Counted from the stretch's first letter, positions 15,515 to 22,830 are shown. The stretch is DNA of 25,228 nt from Eubacterium sp. AF16-48 (GCF_003479405.1 NZ_QUHB01000017.1:8835-34062); one strand, 5' to 3'. The notes: generated by a model from the letters alone, not told the origin. Numbers and translations are program-made.

Positions 15515-16507
15515 TTATTTCTTCTTTTTAAGCTTTCCTGTTTTCTTACTAAAAGTATATCTTTTTCCTTTGATTTTCTGTTTGCCTTTAAGCATGCCTT
15601 TTGTCTTTGAAAAATAGTATTTAGCATTTTTGTATGTTACCCAGCCGTTTTTTCTTTTTCCACTTTTCTTGAAGAAATAACTTTTCACTCCGTCTGTGTA
15701 AATCTGATTAGTTACTACAACTCCGTTACCTTTTGCCAAATAACTTTTACCACTAATAGTAAACCAACCGCTTGTCATTTCTCCAGTCTTCGGATTCAGA
15801 TAAAATTTGTTTCCTGCTTCTTTAAAGAAACCTTTATTCATAACGGCTGTTTTGTTGTTAAAGTGATACCACTTTCCGTCTTTTTTTACCCAGCCTGCTA
15901 TTTTATTTCCTTCCTTGTCAACAAAATATGTCTTGCCTGAAATTATCTGAAAATCACCTTCGGTGTTTTTTGCACTAAGCTTGTAATAATTAATAATGCC
16001 CTTTGCATCTGCACTTAACCTTTTTGCCAAATGATTTCTTGCTGTAAGGCAATCGCCTAGCTTAAGTTTTTTAACGCACTTGCTATTAGTTCTTGTCATA
16101 TAAACAGTTACATCTGAATATTTATTTAAGTAATTTCTACAAACCTTGCCAATGTCCAAATTAACATCCTCTTCTTTTAATCCATTGCCCCTTGCACCTA
16201 TATGCTTCTTGCAATGTCCCGGATCAAGCAAAATAACCTTAGACTTGACTGGATTCAAAGTTGACTTTTTAATATTTGATGCTTTGGTAGTTTCCTGTGG
16301 CTTTGTAGTTTCTGCGAGCTTAGTTGTCTCTGTAGTTTTTGTACTTTCAGATGGCTTAGTTGTTACTGCTTCTACGGATGTTGTAACCTTCTCTCCTGAA
16401 ACCTCAGCCTTTGTCTGAGTAGAAAATGTAGCTATGCTCATCAATGTACATATCGATAAAATTCCAAGTGCATATTTTATTGTTTTAAATATTTTGATGT
16501 TGTTCAT
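15515..16507 (-). CDS. Degenerate amidase_3 fused to wall-binding repeats (secreted)
   Basis: 330 residues from the ATG at 16,507 (AAAGGGG seven bases upstream; the ATG at 16,513 is too close to it). A signal peptide is followed by a Thr/Lys/Glu-rich linker (about 41-90). The first half of an N-acetylmuramoyl-L-alanine amidase domain follows: VILLDPGH with the zinc His about residue 98-100, the KEEDVNLD region with the zinc Glu, then VYMTRTN and LTARNHLAKRLSAD. At the point where family members continue into the 'SIHxN' strand with the second His, the sequence passes directly to cell-wall/choline-binding-type repeats (about 190-326; GWVKKDGKWYHF, GWFTISGKSYLA, GWVTYKNAKYYF). The second His and the catalytic Glu are missing, so lytic activity is unlikely. 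It may be a binding protein. Confidence 0.78.
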   Translation of the reverse strand: MNNIKIFKTIKYALGILSICTLMSIATFSTQTKAEVSGEKVTTSVEAVTTKPSESTKTTETTKLAETTKPQETTKASNIKKSTLNPVKSKVILLDPGHCKKHIGARGNGLKEEDVNLDIGKVCRNYLNKYSDVTVYMTRTNSKCVKKLKLGDCLTARNHLAKRLSADAKGIINYYKLSAKNTEGDFQIISGKTYFVDKEGNKIAGWVKKDGKWYHFNNKTAVMNKGFFKEAGNKFYLNPKTGEMTSGWFTISGKSYLAKGNGVVVTNQIYTDGVKSYFFKKSGKRKNGWVTYKNAKYYFSKTKGMLKGKQKIKGKRYTFSKKTGKLKKKK

Positions 16508-16549
16508 GTTCATACCCCTTTGTATTATCTCTTATTTTTCCACTTTTTC

Positions 16550-16577
16550 AGTATAACATATGCACTGTTGTTTTCAA
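16550..16577 (-). promoter_or_regulatory. Promoter of the amidase-like gene
   Basis: On the minus strand TTGAAA (16,572-16,577), 16-bp spacer, TATACT (16,550-16,555), about 45 bases before the start codon. Confidence 0.65.
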
Positions 16578-16680
16578 TTAACTTCTTTTCCATCTATTGC
16601 ATTCTTTACATCCGTTTCAGCGTAATGTCCTGATAAAACTATCTTTCCTGCATCTTTTCCGTCAAAAGAGAATGTGGTAG
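16574..16680 (-). pseudogene. Unidentified C-terminal gene fragment
   Basis: One frame reads TTFSFDGKDAGKIVLSGHYA, then ETDVKNAIDGKEVN and a stop. It looks like the real end of a protein (possibly a secreted one) but has no start, and the family is not recognised. It is wedged between the Fic remnant and the amidase promoter. Confidence 0.3.
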
Positions 16681-16692
16681 CTGACTTTCAGG

Positions 16693-16917
16693 TTATCTGC
16701 CATCAAAATAATCTAACAACATCTGTAGTTCTTCGCTTCTTCCAATATTATAATACTACAGCAATAGCGAATTAAACTGTTCAATATATTTATCCATAAT
16801 AGTCATAATACCTGCACCTGAAGAAATCAAAATCTTATTTTCAAGCAATAAACCGGTTCGTTTATTACCATTCCAGAAGAAGTGTCCTCTTGCTCCCCAT
16901 ATAAATGTAACACAATT
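16693..16917 (-). pseudogene. Fic-domain fragment
   Basis: The frame encodes FIWGARGHFFWNGNKRTGLL followed by LENKILISSGAGIMTI, a stretch very like the Fic core (the HPFxDGNGR loop, here HFFWNGNKR), then DKYIEQFNSLLL, an in-frame TAG, and YYNIGRSEELQMLLDYFDGR before the final stop. There is no start codon or N-terminal half. It is a broken AMPylase-type gene. It joins directly onto the helicase fragment, showing an old deletion or recombination. Confidence 0.6.
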
Positions 16918-16922
16918 TAGTT

Positions 16923-17057
16923 TTATGCAAAAACTGTAGTCTTTCCACTTCCGGGTACAGCTAAAAGCAGTGTAGGCTTTTCGACGCTCTGCACTGCTTC
17001 TAACTGTTGTTTATTTAGATTTATATTAAATTTGGTTATAAATTCCTGTAGTGTCAT
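16923..17057 (-). pseudogene. UvrD/PcrA-type helicase N-terminal stub
   Basis: 44 codons from an ATG with AGGAG nine bases upstream. It has the superfamily 1 helicase Q motif (NLNKQQLEAVQS) and Walker A (LAVPGSGKTT), then stops three residues later. The remaining 600 or more residues are absent; a Fic fragment follows instead. It starts 12 bases after the XTP pyrophosphatase stop, so the intact gene was probably in that operon. The short peptide may still be made. Confidence 0.75.
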
Positions 17058-17069
17058 GATATTTTTCTC

Positions 17070-17699
17070 CTATTTAATCCCCAAGGCTTCCTTCAAAAAT
17101 CCTACTATTCTCTTTTCATACTCACCATATATTATATTTTCCTTACTTTCAGTATCACTGCCATCAACAAAATATCTTCCTGTTTCTCTACTAACCGACA
17201 GAGAATCAAGTGGCCATCCCTCAAATCTTTTAGAGGACGCTTTATCTATCATATAAAAAGCGCCTATATTTTTTGCTGACTCTCTATCCATAAATGACGA
17301 AATCATACCATTGTTATATACAGCTATACCGTCCAGATAATAGGCAGACACCTTTCCGCCAAGCTCCGCTATAAGGTTTGAATAATACTCAATCATTTCT
17401 TCATCTGATAATCTGCTCATTCCCATTGGAGTTCTGACATTTAATCCCGGTTGTCTCTCATCTTCTAAACTTAGTTCCTCAAAATATAATCCTGAATCAT
17501 TACAAATCACCCTATCAAAATATTTGCCATAATATCTTGCTTTGCATATTGCATTTTCTTCCGGCGTTTTTCCTGTCTCATCCGGTTCATCTTTTATTTC
17601 TAAATCTTTTAATGTTATAAATTCTATATTATAATTTTCTAACAATTTAGAAAACCTCTTTACCTTTGACGGATTAGTTGTTCCCAGTAGCACTTTCAT
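17070..17699 (-). CDS. Non-canonical purine NTP pyrophosphatase (RdgB/HAM1 family)
   Basis: About 209 residues from the ATG at 17,699, eight bases after AAAGG; a GTG at 17,708 is the alternative. Family motifs are LLGTTNPSKVKRF (start), ETGKTPEENAICKARYY (about 41-57), ICNDSGLYFEEL (the DSG metal and base-binding loop, usually DDSGL) and QPGLNVRTPMG. C-terminally there is SKRFEGWPLDSLSV. The family hydrolyses dITP, dXTP and related nucleotides to monophosphate and pyrophosphate, keeping deaminated purines out of DNA. The order of motifs is right, but several positions differ from the RdgB consensus, so it may be a divergent subgroup with another substrate preference. Confidence 0.82.
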   Translation of the reverse strand: MKVLLGTTNPSKVKRFSKLLENYNIEFITLKDLEIKDEPDETGKTPEENAICKARYYGKYFDRVICNDSGLYFEELSLEDERQPGLNVRTPMGMSRLSDEEMIEYYSNLIAELGGKVSAYYLDGIAVYNNGMISSFMDRESAKNIGAFYMIDKASSKRFEGWPLDSLSVSRETGRYFVDGSDTESKENIIYGEYEKRIVGFLKEALGIK

Positions 17700-17786
17700 C
17701 TTTCTCACCTTTGTAAATTACTATAATATAATTTTAGTTTTCATATGAAATACTTTCCTTTTTAGATAACCAACATGCTTTTTTGC

Positions 17787-17816
17787 AAAACCCCCTGCAC
17801 ACCATGTATGCAGGGG
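17787..17816 (-). terminator. GC-rich terminator-like hairpin
   Basis: CCCCTGCA (17,792-17,799) pairs with TGCAGGGG (17,809-17,816) around a nine-base loop, with GTTTT following on the minus strand. It lies downstream of the DUF4258/YgiT pair and upstream of the pyrophosphatase gene. Confidence 0.55.
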
Positions 17817-17853
17817 TAATTTCTTATAATTATATCACTTACCAGTATATTAA

Positions 17854-17925
17854 TTACTTGTTAGCGATAGCTGCCTGAGCTGCTACATATCATAGGCTTA
17901 CTACAGCCACTCCTCTTTCTGCTTT
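17854..17925 (-). pseudogene. Short C-terminal gene remnant before the terminator
   Basis: A frame ending YVAAQAAIANK plus stop lies about 40 bases before the GC-rich hairpin, with a stop codon a few codons upstream (GVAVVSL, stop). This looks like the last residues of a lost protein that kept its terminator. Family not recognised and the call is weak. Confidence 0.25.
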
Positions 17926-17931
17926 ATCTTT

Positions 17932-18159
17932 TTATGCTACCTTTGAATAATCTAACACTGCAATTTCCTGCATCATTTGCTTTGCTAAATTAACCATCTT
18001 TTCTAACTGTTCAGCTACTTCGTCTGTATAATACTTTTCTCCACACTGCTCACATTCTTCACAAGGAACATTTTTAATTACAATGATACTATTTTTGTAA
18101 TTAACAACATGAGTTGTAGTACTTTGTTTAACTGTATCACATTTGCAAAACATACACAT
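17932..18159 (-). CDS. YgiT-type zinc finger protein, probable antitoxin
   Basis: A 75-residue protein with two CxxC pairs (MCMFCKC at the start and CEECEQCGEKY at about 33-43), the pattern of YgiT/MqsA-type zinc fingers. The C-terminal half is helical (EQLEKMVNLAKQMMQEIAVL), shorter than full MqsA and without a clear helix-turn-helix. Partner position says antitoxin: it starts two bases after the DUF4258 gene's stop, and its AGGAGG site lies within the last codons of that gene. Start ATG at 18,159. Confidence 0.82.
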   Translation of the reverse strand: MCMFCKCDTVKQSTTTHVVNYKNSIIVIKNVPCEECEQCGEKYYTDEVAEQLEKMVNLAKQMMQEIAVLDYSKVA

Positions 18160-18161
18160 AT

Positions 18162-18470
18162 CTATTTCCTCCTTGTCTTTAAATCTTTTTCAAACTTGAT
18201 TGTATTTGGAAAGTATGCTGTAATAATATAAATATATTTTCCATCACTTCCAGCAACAACATGTATTATTTTATCATTTATAGTATATCCAAAAATTAAA
18301 CAACTAGGATGTGGAAAATCATCTGGATAATCTTCAATTATTTCACCTTCCAAAACACATTTTTTAACATCTGCTCTTGAAATGTCTCTTTCCTGCATCC
18401 TCTCCAAACAATGTGCAGACCATCGAATAGCGTTTTCTGAAATATACTTTTTTAATTCATCTATTTGCAC
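18162..18470 (-). CDS. DUF4258 protein, probable toxin of a type II-like pair
   Basis: 102 residues from the GTG at 18,470, seven bases after AGAGG; a TTG at 18,488 would add six residues and overlap the site. The sequence has the DUF4258 pattern: WSAHCLERMQERDISRADV near the start, then EGEIIEDYPDDFPHPSCLIF and IHVVAGSDGKYIYIITAYFP. The fold is thought to be RelE/BrnT-like, an mRNA-cleaving or related toxin, but activity has not been shown for most members. The toxin-first order with a YgiT zinc finger gene two bases downstream resembles mqsRA/higBA. A near-consensus promoter lies at 18,519-18,547. Confidence 0.8.
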   Translation of the reverse strand: MQIDELKKYISENAIRWSAHCLERMQERDISRADVKKCVLEGEIIEDYPDDFPHPSCLIFGYTINDKIIHVVAGSDGKYIYIITAYFPNTIKFEKDLKTRRK

Positions 18471-18518
18471 TTTAACACCTCTTTCCAAATAAGTCTACGA
18501 CTTTTGTTCTATATTTAT

Positions 18519-18547
18519 ATTATACTTATCCGTGTGTTAAATATCAA
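18519..18547 (-). promoter_or_regulatory. Promoter of the DUF4258/YgiT pair
   Basis: On the minus strand a perfect TTGATA-like -35 (18,542-18,547), a 17-bp spacer and a perfect TATAAT (18,519-18,524). The -35 box overlaps the stop codon of the upstream gene. Confidence 0.75.
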
Positions 18548-18909
18548 TTAAACATTTTTTCTTTTCTCCCCCTTTGGTGCACAATAGTAATGCTATATTC
18601 TGTAGCTGAAATATATAGTTCAGGAATCCACTGTTCGCCCTTGTTTTCAACTAATATATCTTTAAACTCACAATCCTCTTTGTCTACAAAATATTTTTTC
18701 ATTATTTTGCTATGTTCCTTCTCTTCATCAGATATCAATAGGAAAACGCATCCTCCATCTTCTTCTAAGCTTCTTTCGATTCCGTAATTCAAATCTAATA
18801 CATTCAATACTCTTTTTATTTCTTCTTCTACTGTTAAAGGAATATTATATGTTTTACAATCATTTAATAATTGTATATTTTGTTTTTTCGTCCAATATGT
18901 TTTTACCAT
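18544..18909 (-). CDS. Hypothetical protein, 121 residues
   Basis: A soluble, charged protein opening MVKTYWTKKQNIQLLNDCKT with the central acidic segment SLEEDGGCVFLLISDEEKEH and a basic C-terminus (HQRGRKEKMFN). No family recognised. The ATG directly follows the stop of a 36-codon ORF (TAGATG), and AAAGG lies seven bases upstream. It seems to be the last gene of a unit with two tiny ORFs (see 18,910-19,110). Confidence 0.65.
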   Translation of the reverse strand: MVKTYWTKKQNIQLLNDCKTYNIPLTVEEEIKRVLNVLDLNYGIERSLEEDGGCVFLLISDEEKEHSKIMKKYFVDKEDCEFKDILVENKGEQWIPELYISATEYSITIVHQRGRKEKMFN

Positions 18910-19020
18910 CTATTTGCCTTTCTCCCTTTTTACCTGATTTCTATGCTGTACTACAACCTTTAAAATTGTTGTCGTCATAGTTATGGCAGATAGCATTAAC
19001 TTGAATTTCTTATCATTCAT
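18910..19020 (-). CDS. Tiny ORF, 36 residues
   Basis: It opens MNDKKFKLMLSAITMTTTIL and ends in a very basic tail (QHRNQVKREKGK): a hydrophobic centre with a positive C-terminus, like a small membrane peptide. Its stop codon abuts the ATG of the 121-residue gene and its own ATG abuts the stops of the 28-residue ORF, which favours translation by coupling. No strong ribosome binding site of its own. Confidence 0.4.
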   Translation of the reverse strand: MNDKKFKLMLSAITMTTTILKVVVQHRNQVKREKGK

Positions 19021-19023
19021 CTA

Positions 19024-19110
19024 TTAATTTCTTTCCCACAAAACAATGTTTGTGTATATAATATTAATCAAAATAATTCCTAGTCCTAATCCCACTATAT
19101 ATTCTTTCAC
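19024..19110 (-). CDS. Tiny membrane peptide, 28 residues
   Basis: A GTG start with AAAGGAG six bases upstream. The peptide is a single hydrophobic helix (EYIVGLGLGIILINIIYTNI) with WERN at the end. It ends in TAA-TAG directly before the next ORF's ATG. It resembles small toxic or membrane-regulatory peptides in general form, but no family is recognised. Confidence 0.45.
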   Translation of the reverse strand: MKEYIVGLGLGIILINIIYTNIVLWERN

Positions 19111-19143
19111 GCAAATCTCCTTTTCAAAAAAATAAGGTGCTGT

Positions 19144-19199
19144 AAAAAAAGACTGTCATATTAACAATGATTTTCTATCATTTTAATATGACAGTCTTT
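19144..19199 (-). terminator. Long terminator hairpin of cstA
   Basis: A perfect 16-bp stem (19,148-19,163 with 19,184-19,199) with a second small stem in its loop, followed on the minus strand by seven Ts. It lies 22 bases after the cstA stop. Confidence 0.9.
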
Positions 19200-19220
19200 A
19201 TAACTTACTTACGTCTCATT

Positions 19221-20921
19221 TTATGCAACTTCTTTTTCTTCATTTTTTTCAAATAACTTCTTTACACCCTGTACGGCAACAATTACACCAAGGATTAAAA
19301 GTAATACTGCAAAGATTAACTGTAATGTATTTCCAAGTGATAATCCTGTTGTAGCAAATGCTCCACTTAATTTGTAAATTGTCATTCCAAGGGCTGTAAA
19401 TGTAACTGCCATCATGAAGAACATTGGTACCCATAACATCCAACCCTGACGTTTTGTTTTCTTTAAGAATACTGCACAAGCTACTAAAGCAAGTACTGAT
19501 AACAACTGGTTTGCTGAACCAAATAATGGCCAAATTTCTGCATAACCAACTTTTGCAAGTAAGAATGCAAGAACTAATGTAATAACTGTAGCAAAATACT
19601 TATTTGTTACTACCTTCTGGAATGGTGTCATATTATCATCAGTTACTCCTTCATCTAAGAAGAATTCCTGGAATGAAAGACGACCAATTCTTGCAACTGA
19701 GTCAAGTGATGTTAAAGCAAAAGCTGAAACAGCAAGGTTAATTAATGTAAATACTAAATTATGTGGTAAACCAACTGCTGATAAGAAGTTTGCAATTGCA
19801 CCTGCAAAAATCTGTGGCTGTGTTGTTAAGCCCTGTGCTGCTGCTTCTCCTTTTGCAAATGAAGCAACTGCGATTAATGCGATTACACCAAGCATACTTT
19901 CCATAAGCATTGCACCAAATGATACAGGTAACATATTCTTTTCATTTTTAATTTGCTTTGAAGCTGTTCCTGATGAAACAAGTGAATGGAAACCTGATAC
20001 GGCACCACATGCTATTGTTACAAATAAAATTGGGAACATATACTGTCCATCTACGTTGAAACTTGTAAATGCCTGTAAGTTACATGAAGGATTTGAAACA
20101 AATATACCTACAACTGCACCTACAATCATAAAAATTAATAAATAACTGTTTAAATAATCTCTAGGCTGCAATAATGCCCATACAGGAACTACACTGGCAA
20201 TAAATATATAAGCGAATATAAAAAGATGCCATGTTTCTCTTGTTAAATAAACAGGGAAGTTTAAACCAATTACAACTGCTGCTACTAACATTGCAATTGC
20301 TATTACTGTATTTACCCATTTATTTAATTTTGCATATTTTAAAATCATTCCAAGTGCTACTGCTTCAAAAATAAATAAAATTGAAGTCATTGCTACTGCA
20401 CCATTTGCTGAGATTTTTTCTACTGCCTGTCCTGCAACTTCAGGTACTGTAAATCCGTTAAATGTTCCGGCTACAACATCTGCAAATGCTGCAACTACTA
20501 AAATACAAAATAACCAACAGAAAAGTAAGAATAATTTCTTTCCTAATTTTCCAATATATTCTTCAATTATGTAACCAATTGTACGACCTTTGTTCTTAAC
20601 TGATGCATACATTGATGCAAAATCTTGAACAGCTCCGAAGAACACACCACCTACAAGCAACCATAATAAAACAGGAAGCCAGCCAAAAACTGCTGCCTGA
20701 ATAGGTCCATTAATAGGACCCGCACCTGCTATTGATGCAAACTGATGTCCAAATACTACATTTGTATCAGCCGGTACATAATCAACTCCATCCTGTAATT
20801 CATATGCCGGAGTTTTTGCATTAGGGTCAATGCCCCATTTGTTTTGAAGATAACGACCATAAAGAAGATACGCTCCTCCAAGTACTACAATCGCAATTAC
20901 CATCATTAAGATTCCATTCAT
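19221..20921 (-). CDS. cstA: CstA-family carbon starvation transporter
   Basis: A 566-residue protein with about 16 membrane segments. Typical CstA features include YLLYGRYLQNKWGIDPNAKT near the start, VDYVPADTNVVFGHQFASIA, GAGPINGPIQAAVFGWLPVL and GAVQDFASMYASVKNKGRTI in the first 120 residues, and HSLVSSGTASKQIKNE mid-protein. CstA proteins are proton-linked importers of peptides in enteric bacteria and some relatives take up pyruvate; the substrate here is not known. The start ATG at 20,921 has AGAGAGG eight bases upstream. The gene is preceded by a complete T-box leader and followed by a strong terminator, so it is a single-gene unit controlled by tRNA charging, which points to an amino acid- or peptide-linked role. 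Confidence 0.93.
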   Translation of the reverse strand: MNGILMMVIAIVVLGGAYLLYGRYLQNKWGIDPNAKTPAYELQDGVDYVPADTNVVFGHQFASIAGAGPINGPIQAAVFGWLPVLLWLLVGGVFFGAVQDFASMYASVKNKGRTIGYIIEEYIGKLGKKLFLLFCWLFCILVVAAFADVVAGTFNGFTVPEVAGQAVEKISANGAVAMTSILFIFEAVALGMILKYAKLNKWVNTVIAIAMLVAAVVIGLNFPVYLTRETWHLFIFAYIFIASVVPVWALLQPRDYLNSYLLIFMIVGAVVGIFVSNPSCNLQAFTSFNVDGQYMFPILFVTIACGAVSGFHSLVSSGTASKQIKNEKNMLPVSFGAMLMESMLGVIALIAVASFAKGEAAAQGLTTQPQIFAGAIANFLSAVGLPHNLVFTLINLAVSAFALTSLDSVARIGRLSFQEFFLDEGVTDDNMTPFQKVVTNKYFATVITLVLAFLLAKVGYAEIWPLFGSANQLLSVLALVACAVFLKKTKRQGWMLWVPMFFMMAVTFTALGMTIYKLSGAFATTGLSLGNTLQLIFAVLLLILGVIVAVQGVKKLFEKNEEKEVA

Positions 20922-20973
20922 TTGTATTACCTCTCTTTTGTTATTATTTAGATAGTTTATTCTTTTATTACAA

Positions 20974-21009
20974 AAGAAAAAGCCTTCATTGTCTTACGAC
21001 AACAAAGGC
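20974..21009 (-). terminator. T-box regulatory terminator
   Basis: In the minus-strand RNA GCCTTTGTTGTC pairs with GACAATGAAGGC with a short loop, followed by TTTTTC. It lies just after the T-box sequence and about 55 bases before the cstA start codon. Confidence 0.85.
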
Positions 21010-21275
21010 GAAAATATCAATTTCGTGGTACCACTTTGTTTGAAATAATTATTACTAATTAAAACCACTCATCACTGTCACATCCAACAGCTTCTTCTGT
21101 AACGTGAAGACTACGTCTCTGCCTACTCACTATAAAAAGTTTTGGGAGAGATGCTCCAGGGTGATGTTACAACAATTCTTTTCTTCCGATTCTCAGCTAC
21201 CTCGGTTCTCTGTAATCAAGACACTTTATTGTAATGTATCCCTTTCTACGCAACTAACTATTACTTTTTACAAGC
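20974..21275 (-). promoter_or_regulatory. T-box riboswitch leader of cstA
   Basis: The minus-strand RNA contains the T-box AAGTGGTACCACG (21,021-21,037) directly before the terminator, Stem I elements (CCGAGGTAGCTGAGAATCGG, around 21,185-21,205) and the distal CCTGGAGC. By the usual layout (codon followed by ACYC) the specifier is ATC at 21,163-21,165, isoleucine; ACC (Thr) and AAC (Asn) are the nearby alternatives. The UGGU bulge would pair with a tRNA ending ACCA, which fits tRNA-Ile. Uncharged tRNA would prevent termination and turn cstA on. Confidence 0.88.
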
Positions 21276-21281
21276 TCTGTT

Positions 21282-21310
21282 TTATCACTTATTATTAAAT
21301 CATGCAACAA
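21282..21310 (-). promoter_or_regulatory. Promoter of the T-box/cstA transcript
   Basis: On the minus strand TTGTTG (21,305-21,310), 17-bp spacer, TGATAA (21,282-21,287), placing the transcript start just upstream of Stem I. The bases from here to the cutC stop (21,311-21,381) are AT-rich with no gene. Confidence 0.5.
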
Positions 21311-21381
21311 TAAATTTATTATTTTTCTACAATTTAATTATTTAAACTATGTCCAAATTATTTGTATAATTATATTAAGCA

Positions 21382-22128
21382 TTATTTTAATAATTTTAAT
21401 ATTTCAGCTGTTTTTCTTATATTTTTTTCGTCTGTTCTATAAATTTCATATTCACTTAACCCGGGAATTCCCATATTAACATCATCATTTCGATATTCCA
21501 TTTTGCTGTTTTCTACAACCTTACCTGTCATATGAAAGCTTTTTGCCCCGGTTATTTTAGCTATTTCCTTAATATTATCTGAATTTACACCTGCACCAAC
21601 TAAAATCTCTATATCACTTGATCTTTCAACTAGTTTTTTAATTAACTTTACACCTTCAATACAACTATTTTTTTGTCCTGAAGTCAATATTGTATCTACA
21701 CCTAATTTTCTAGCGGTCTCAAATGCTTCAAATGGATTTTTGCACATATCATATGCTCTATGAAGAGTAACTCTGCATCCTGTTGCCATATTCATAATTT
21801 CCTTCATATATGCCTCATTCAAACTTCCATCAGGATTAAGACAACCTATAACAATGGCATTTGCTCCTTCTCTTGCAAATTTTTCACTTTGTCTGCACAT
21901 TATCTCAAATTCTGATTCTGTATAGCAAAAATCTCCAAATCTTGGTCTTATCATAACATTTATTGGAATTTGAATTTTATTTCTTATTATTTTAAATAAC
22001 TCTAAATCAGGCGTTGTTCCTCCTATAATAATATTTGAACATAATTCAATTCTAGTTGCCCCTCCATTAGTTGCCGCAATAGCTGATTCTACAGAATCCA
22101 CGCATACTTCTAACACATAGTGATTCAT
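21382..22128 (-). CDS. cutC: CutC family copper homeostasis protein
   Basis: A 248-residue TIM-barrel protein, full length for CutC. The family pattern is clear: LEVCVDSVESAIAATNGGAT at the start, RIELCSNIIIGGTTPDLEL, then INVMIRPRFGDFCYTESEFE, LHRAYDMCKNPFEA and LVGAGVNSDNIKEI, with TGAKSFHMTGK near the end. CutC has been linked to copper tolerance in enterococci, but the biochemical role is debated. AGAGG lies eight bases before the ATG at 22,128. A loose promoter (TTGTTC, 18 bp, TAATAA on the minus strand at about 22,170-22,200) could drive it. No operon partner. Confidence 0.93.
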   Translation of the reverse strand: MNHYVLEVCVDSVESAIAATNGGATRIELCSNIIIGGTTPDLELFKIIRNKIQIPINVMIRPRFGDFCYTESEFEIMCRQSEKFAREGANAIVIGCLNPDGSLNEAYMKEIMNMATGCRVTLHRAYDMCKNPFEAFETARKLGVDTILTSGQKNSCIEGVKLIKKLVERSSDIEILVGAGVNSDNIKEIAKITGAKSFHMTGKVVENSKMEYRNDDVNMGIPGLSEYEIYRTDEKNIRKTAEILKLLK

Positions 22129-22221
22129 TCTTTTTTCCTCTTTTTATAATATATTTATTTTTATTCATGACTATTATTAAAAACAGTTATCAAAACGGAA
22201 CAATTTTTGTATTCCTTAAGT

Positions 22222-22249
22222 TTTACATCTTCGTCAATATATCTATTAT
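22222..22249 (+). promoter_or_regulatory. Plus-strand promoter in the cutC upstream gap
   Basis: TTTACA (22,222-22,227), 16-bp spacer, TATTAT (22,244-22,249). It faces a plus-strand terminator 120 bases away with no ORF between. Confidence 0.45.
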
Positions 22250-22255
22250 ACATAA

Positions 22256-22422
22256 AAGACAGCATATACACTATGCGTATTTAAATAATTACGCTTCTTA
22301 ATGTTTATCCTAATTTCTTCCCTATTATTCGATATAAACTATATTATCTTACAATACCCTGATAACAACAAACGCCAAGAGTAAAACCTACTTTTTCTGT
22401 AGATTACTTCTTGGCGTTTTTT
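22256..22422 (+). ncRNA. Possible small RNA of about 165 nt
   Basis: Framed by a candidate promoter at 22,222-22,249 and a strong plus-strand terminator at 22,371-22,422, with only trivial ORFs inside. No known RNA family recognised. It could also be the terminator of a gene that has been lost. Confidence 0.3.
22371..22422 (+). terminator. Rho-independent terminator on the plus strand
   Basis: AACGCCAAGA (22,371-22,380) pairs with TCTTGGCGTT (22,409-22,418), with further GTAA/TTAC pairing inside, followed by TTTT. No protein gene reads into it. Confidence 0.75.
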
Positions 22423-22725
22423 ATTGTTATTAAATTGTCTTTCCCAGGTCTGACCTAATTAGTTTAACATAAAGATTTTTTTATTCATAAAACTGTAACT
22501 GCTAAAATTTTTTTATTTTCACAGTAGGAATGTGAAAATAATAGTTTTACAAAATGCACTTCCCGACATAATGTCGCAAAGTTAAAGTTTATTCTGCTAA
22601 ACTTTTTGTTTGTTATTAAATCTTTATGGCTATATTTTACTCTATTAATATTGCAATGTCGAATTCTAGGGTGATCTATTTTTGTAGAAAAATACATCTA
22701 CTATGGTTTATTTTTTAGAAATAAT
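22423..22725. other. AT-rich intergenic stretch without a credible gene
   Basis: Holds a small palindrome (CGACATAATGTCG, 22,564-22,576) and a hairpin AAAGTTTA/TAAACTTT (22,584-22,605) followed by TTGTTTG. A 70-codon minus-strand frame here lacks a ribosome binding site and protein-like composition. Confidence 0.5.
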
Positions 22726-22758
22726 AAAAAAAAATGGTTGGGACACGGGGTCCCAACC
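22726..22758 (-). terminator. Strong terminator of the DUF1016 gene
   Basis: GGTTGGGAC (22,736-22,744) and GTCCCAACC (22,750-22,758) form a perfect 9-bp stem with a five-base loop; on the minus strand ATTTTTTTTT follows. Confidence 0.9.
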
Positions 22759-22830
22759 TGATAATAACCTTTCCAAATATACATATGCAAAATGTAGTAA
22801 CTCATTAGTATTTCTATACTTTAATAAAAA

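Noticed and set aside
22485..22697. 70-codon minus-strand ORF
   Set aside because: No ribosome binding site, spans hairpins, composition not protein-like, no recognised family.
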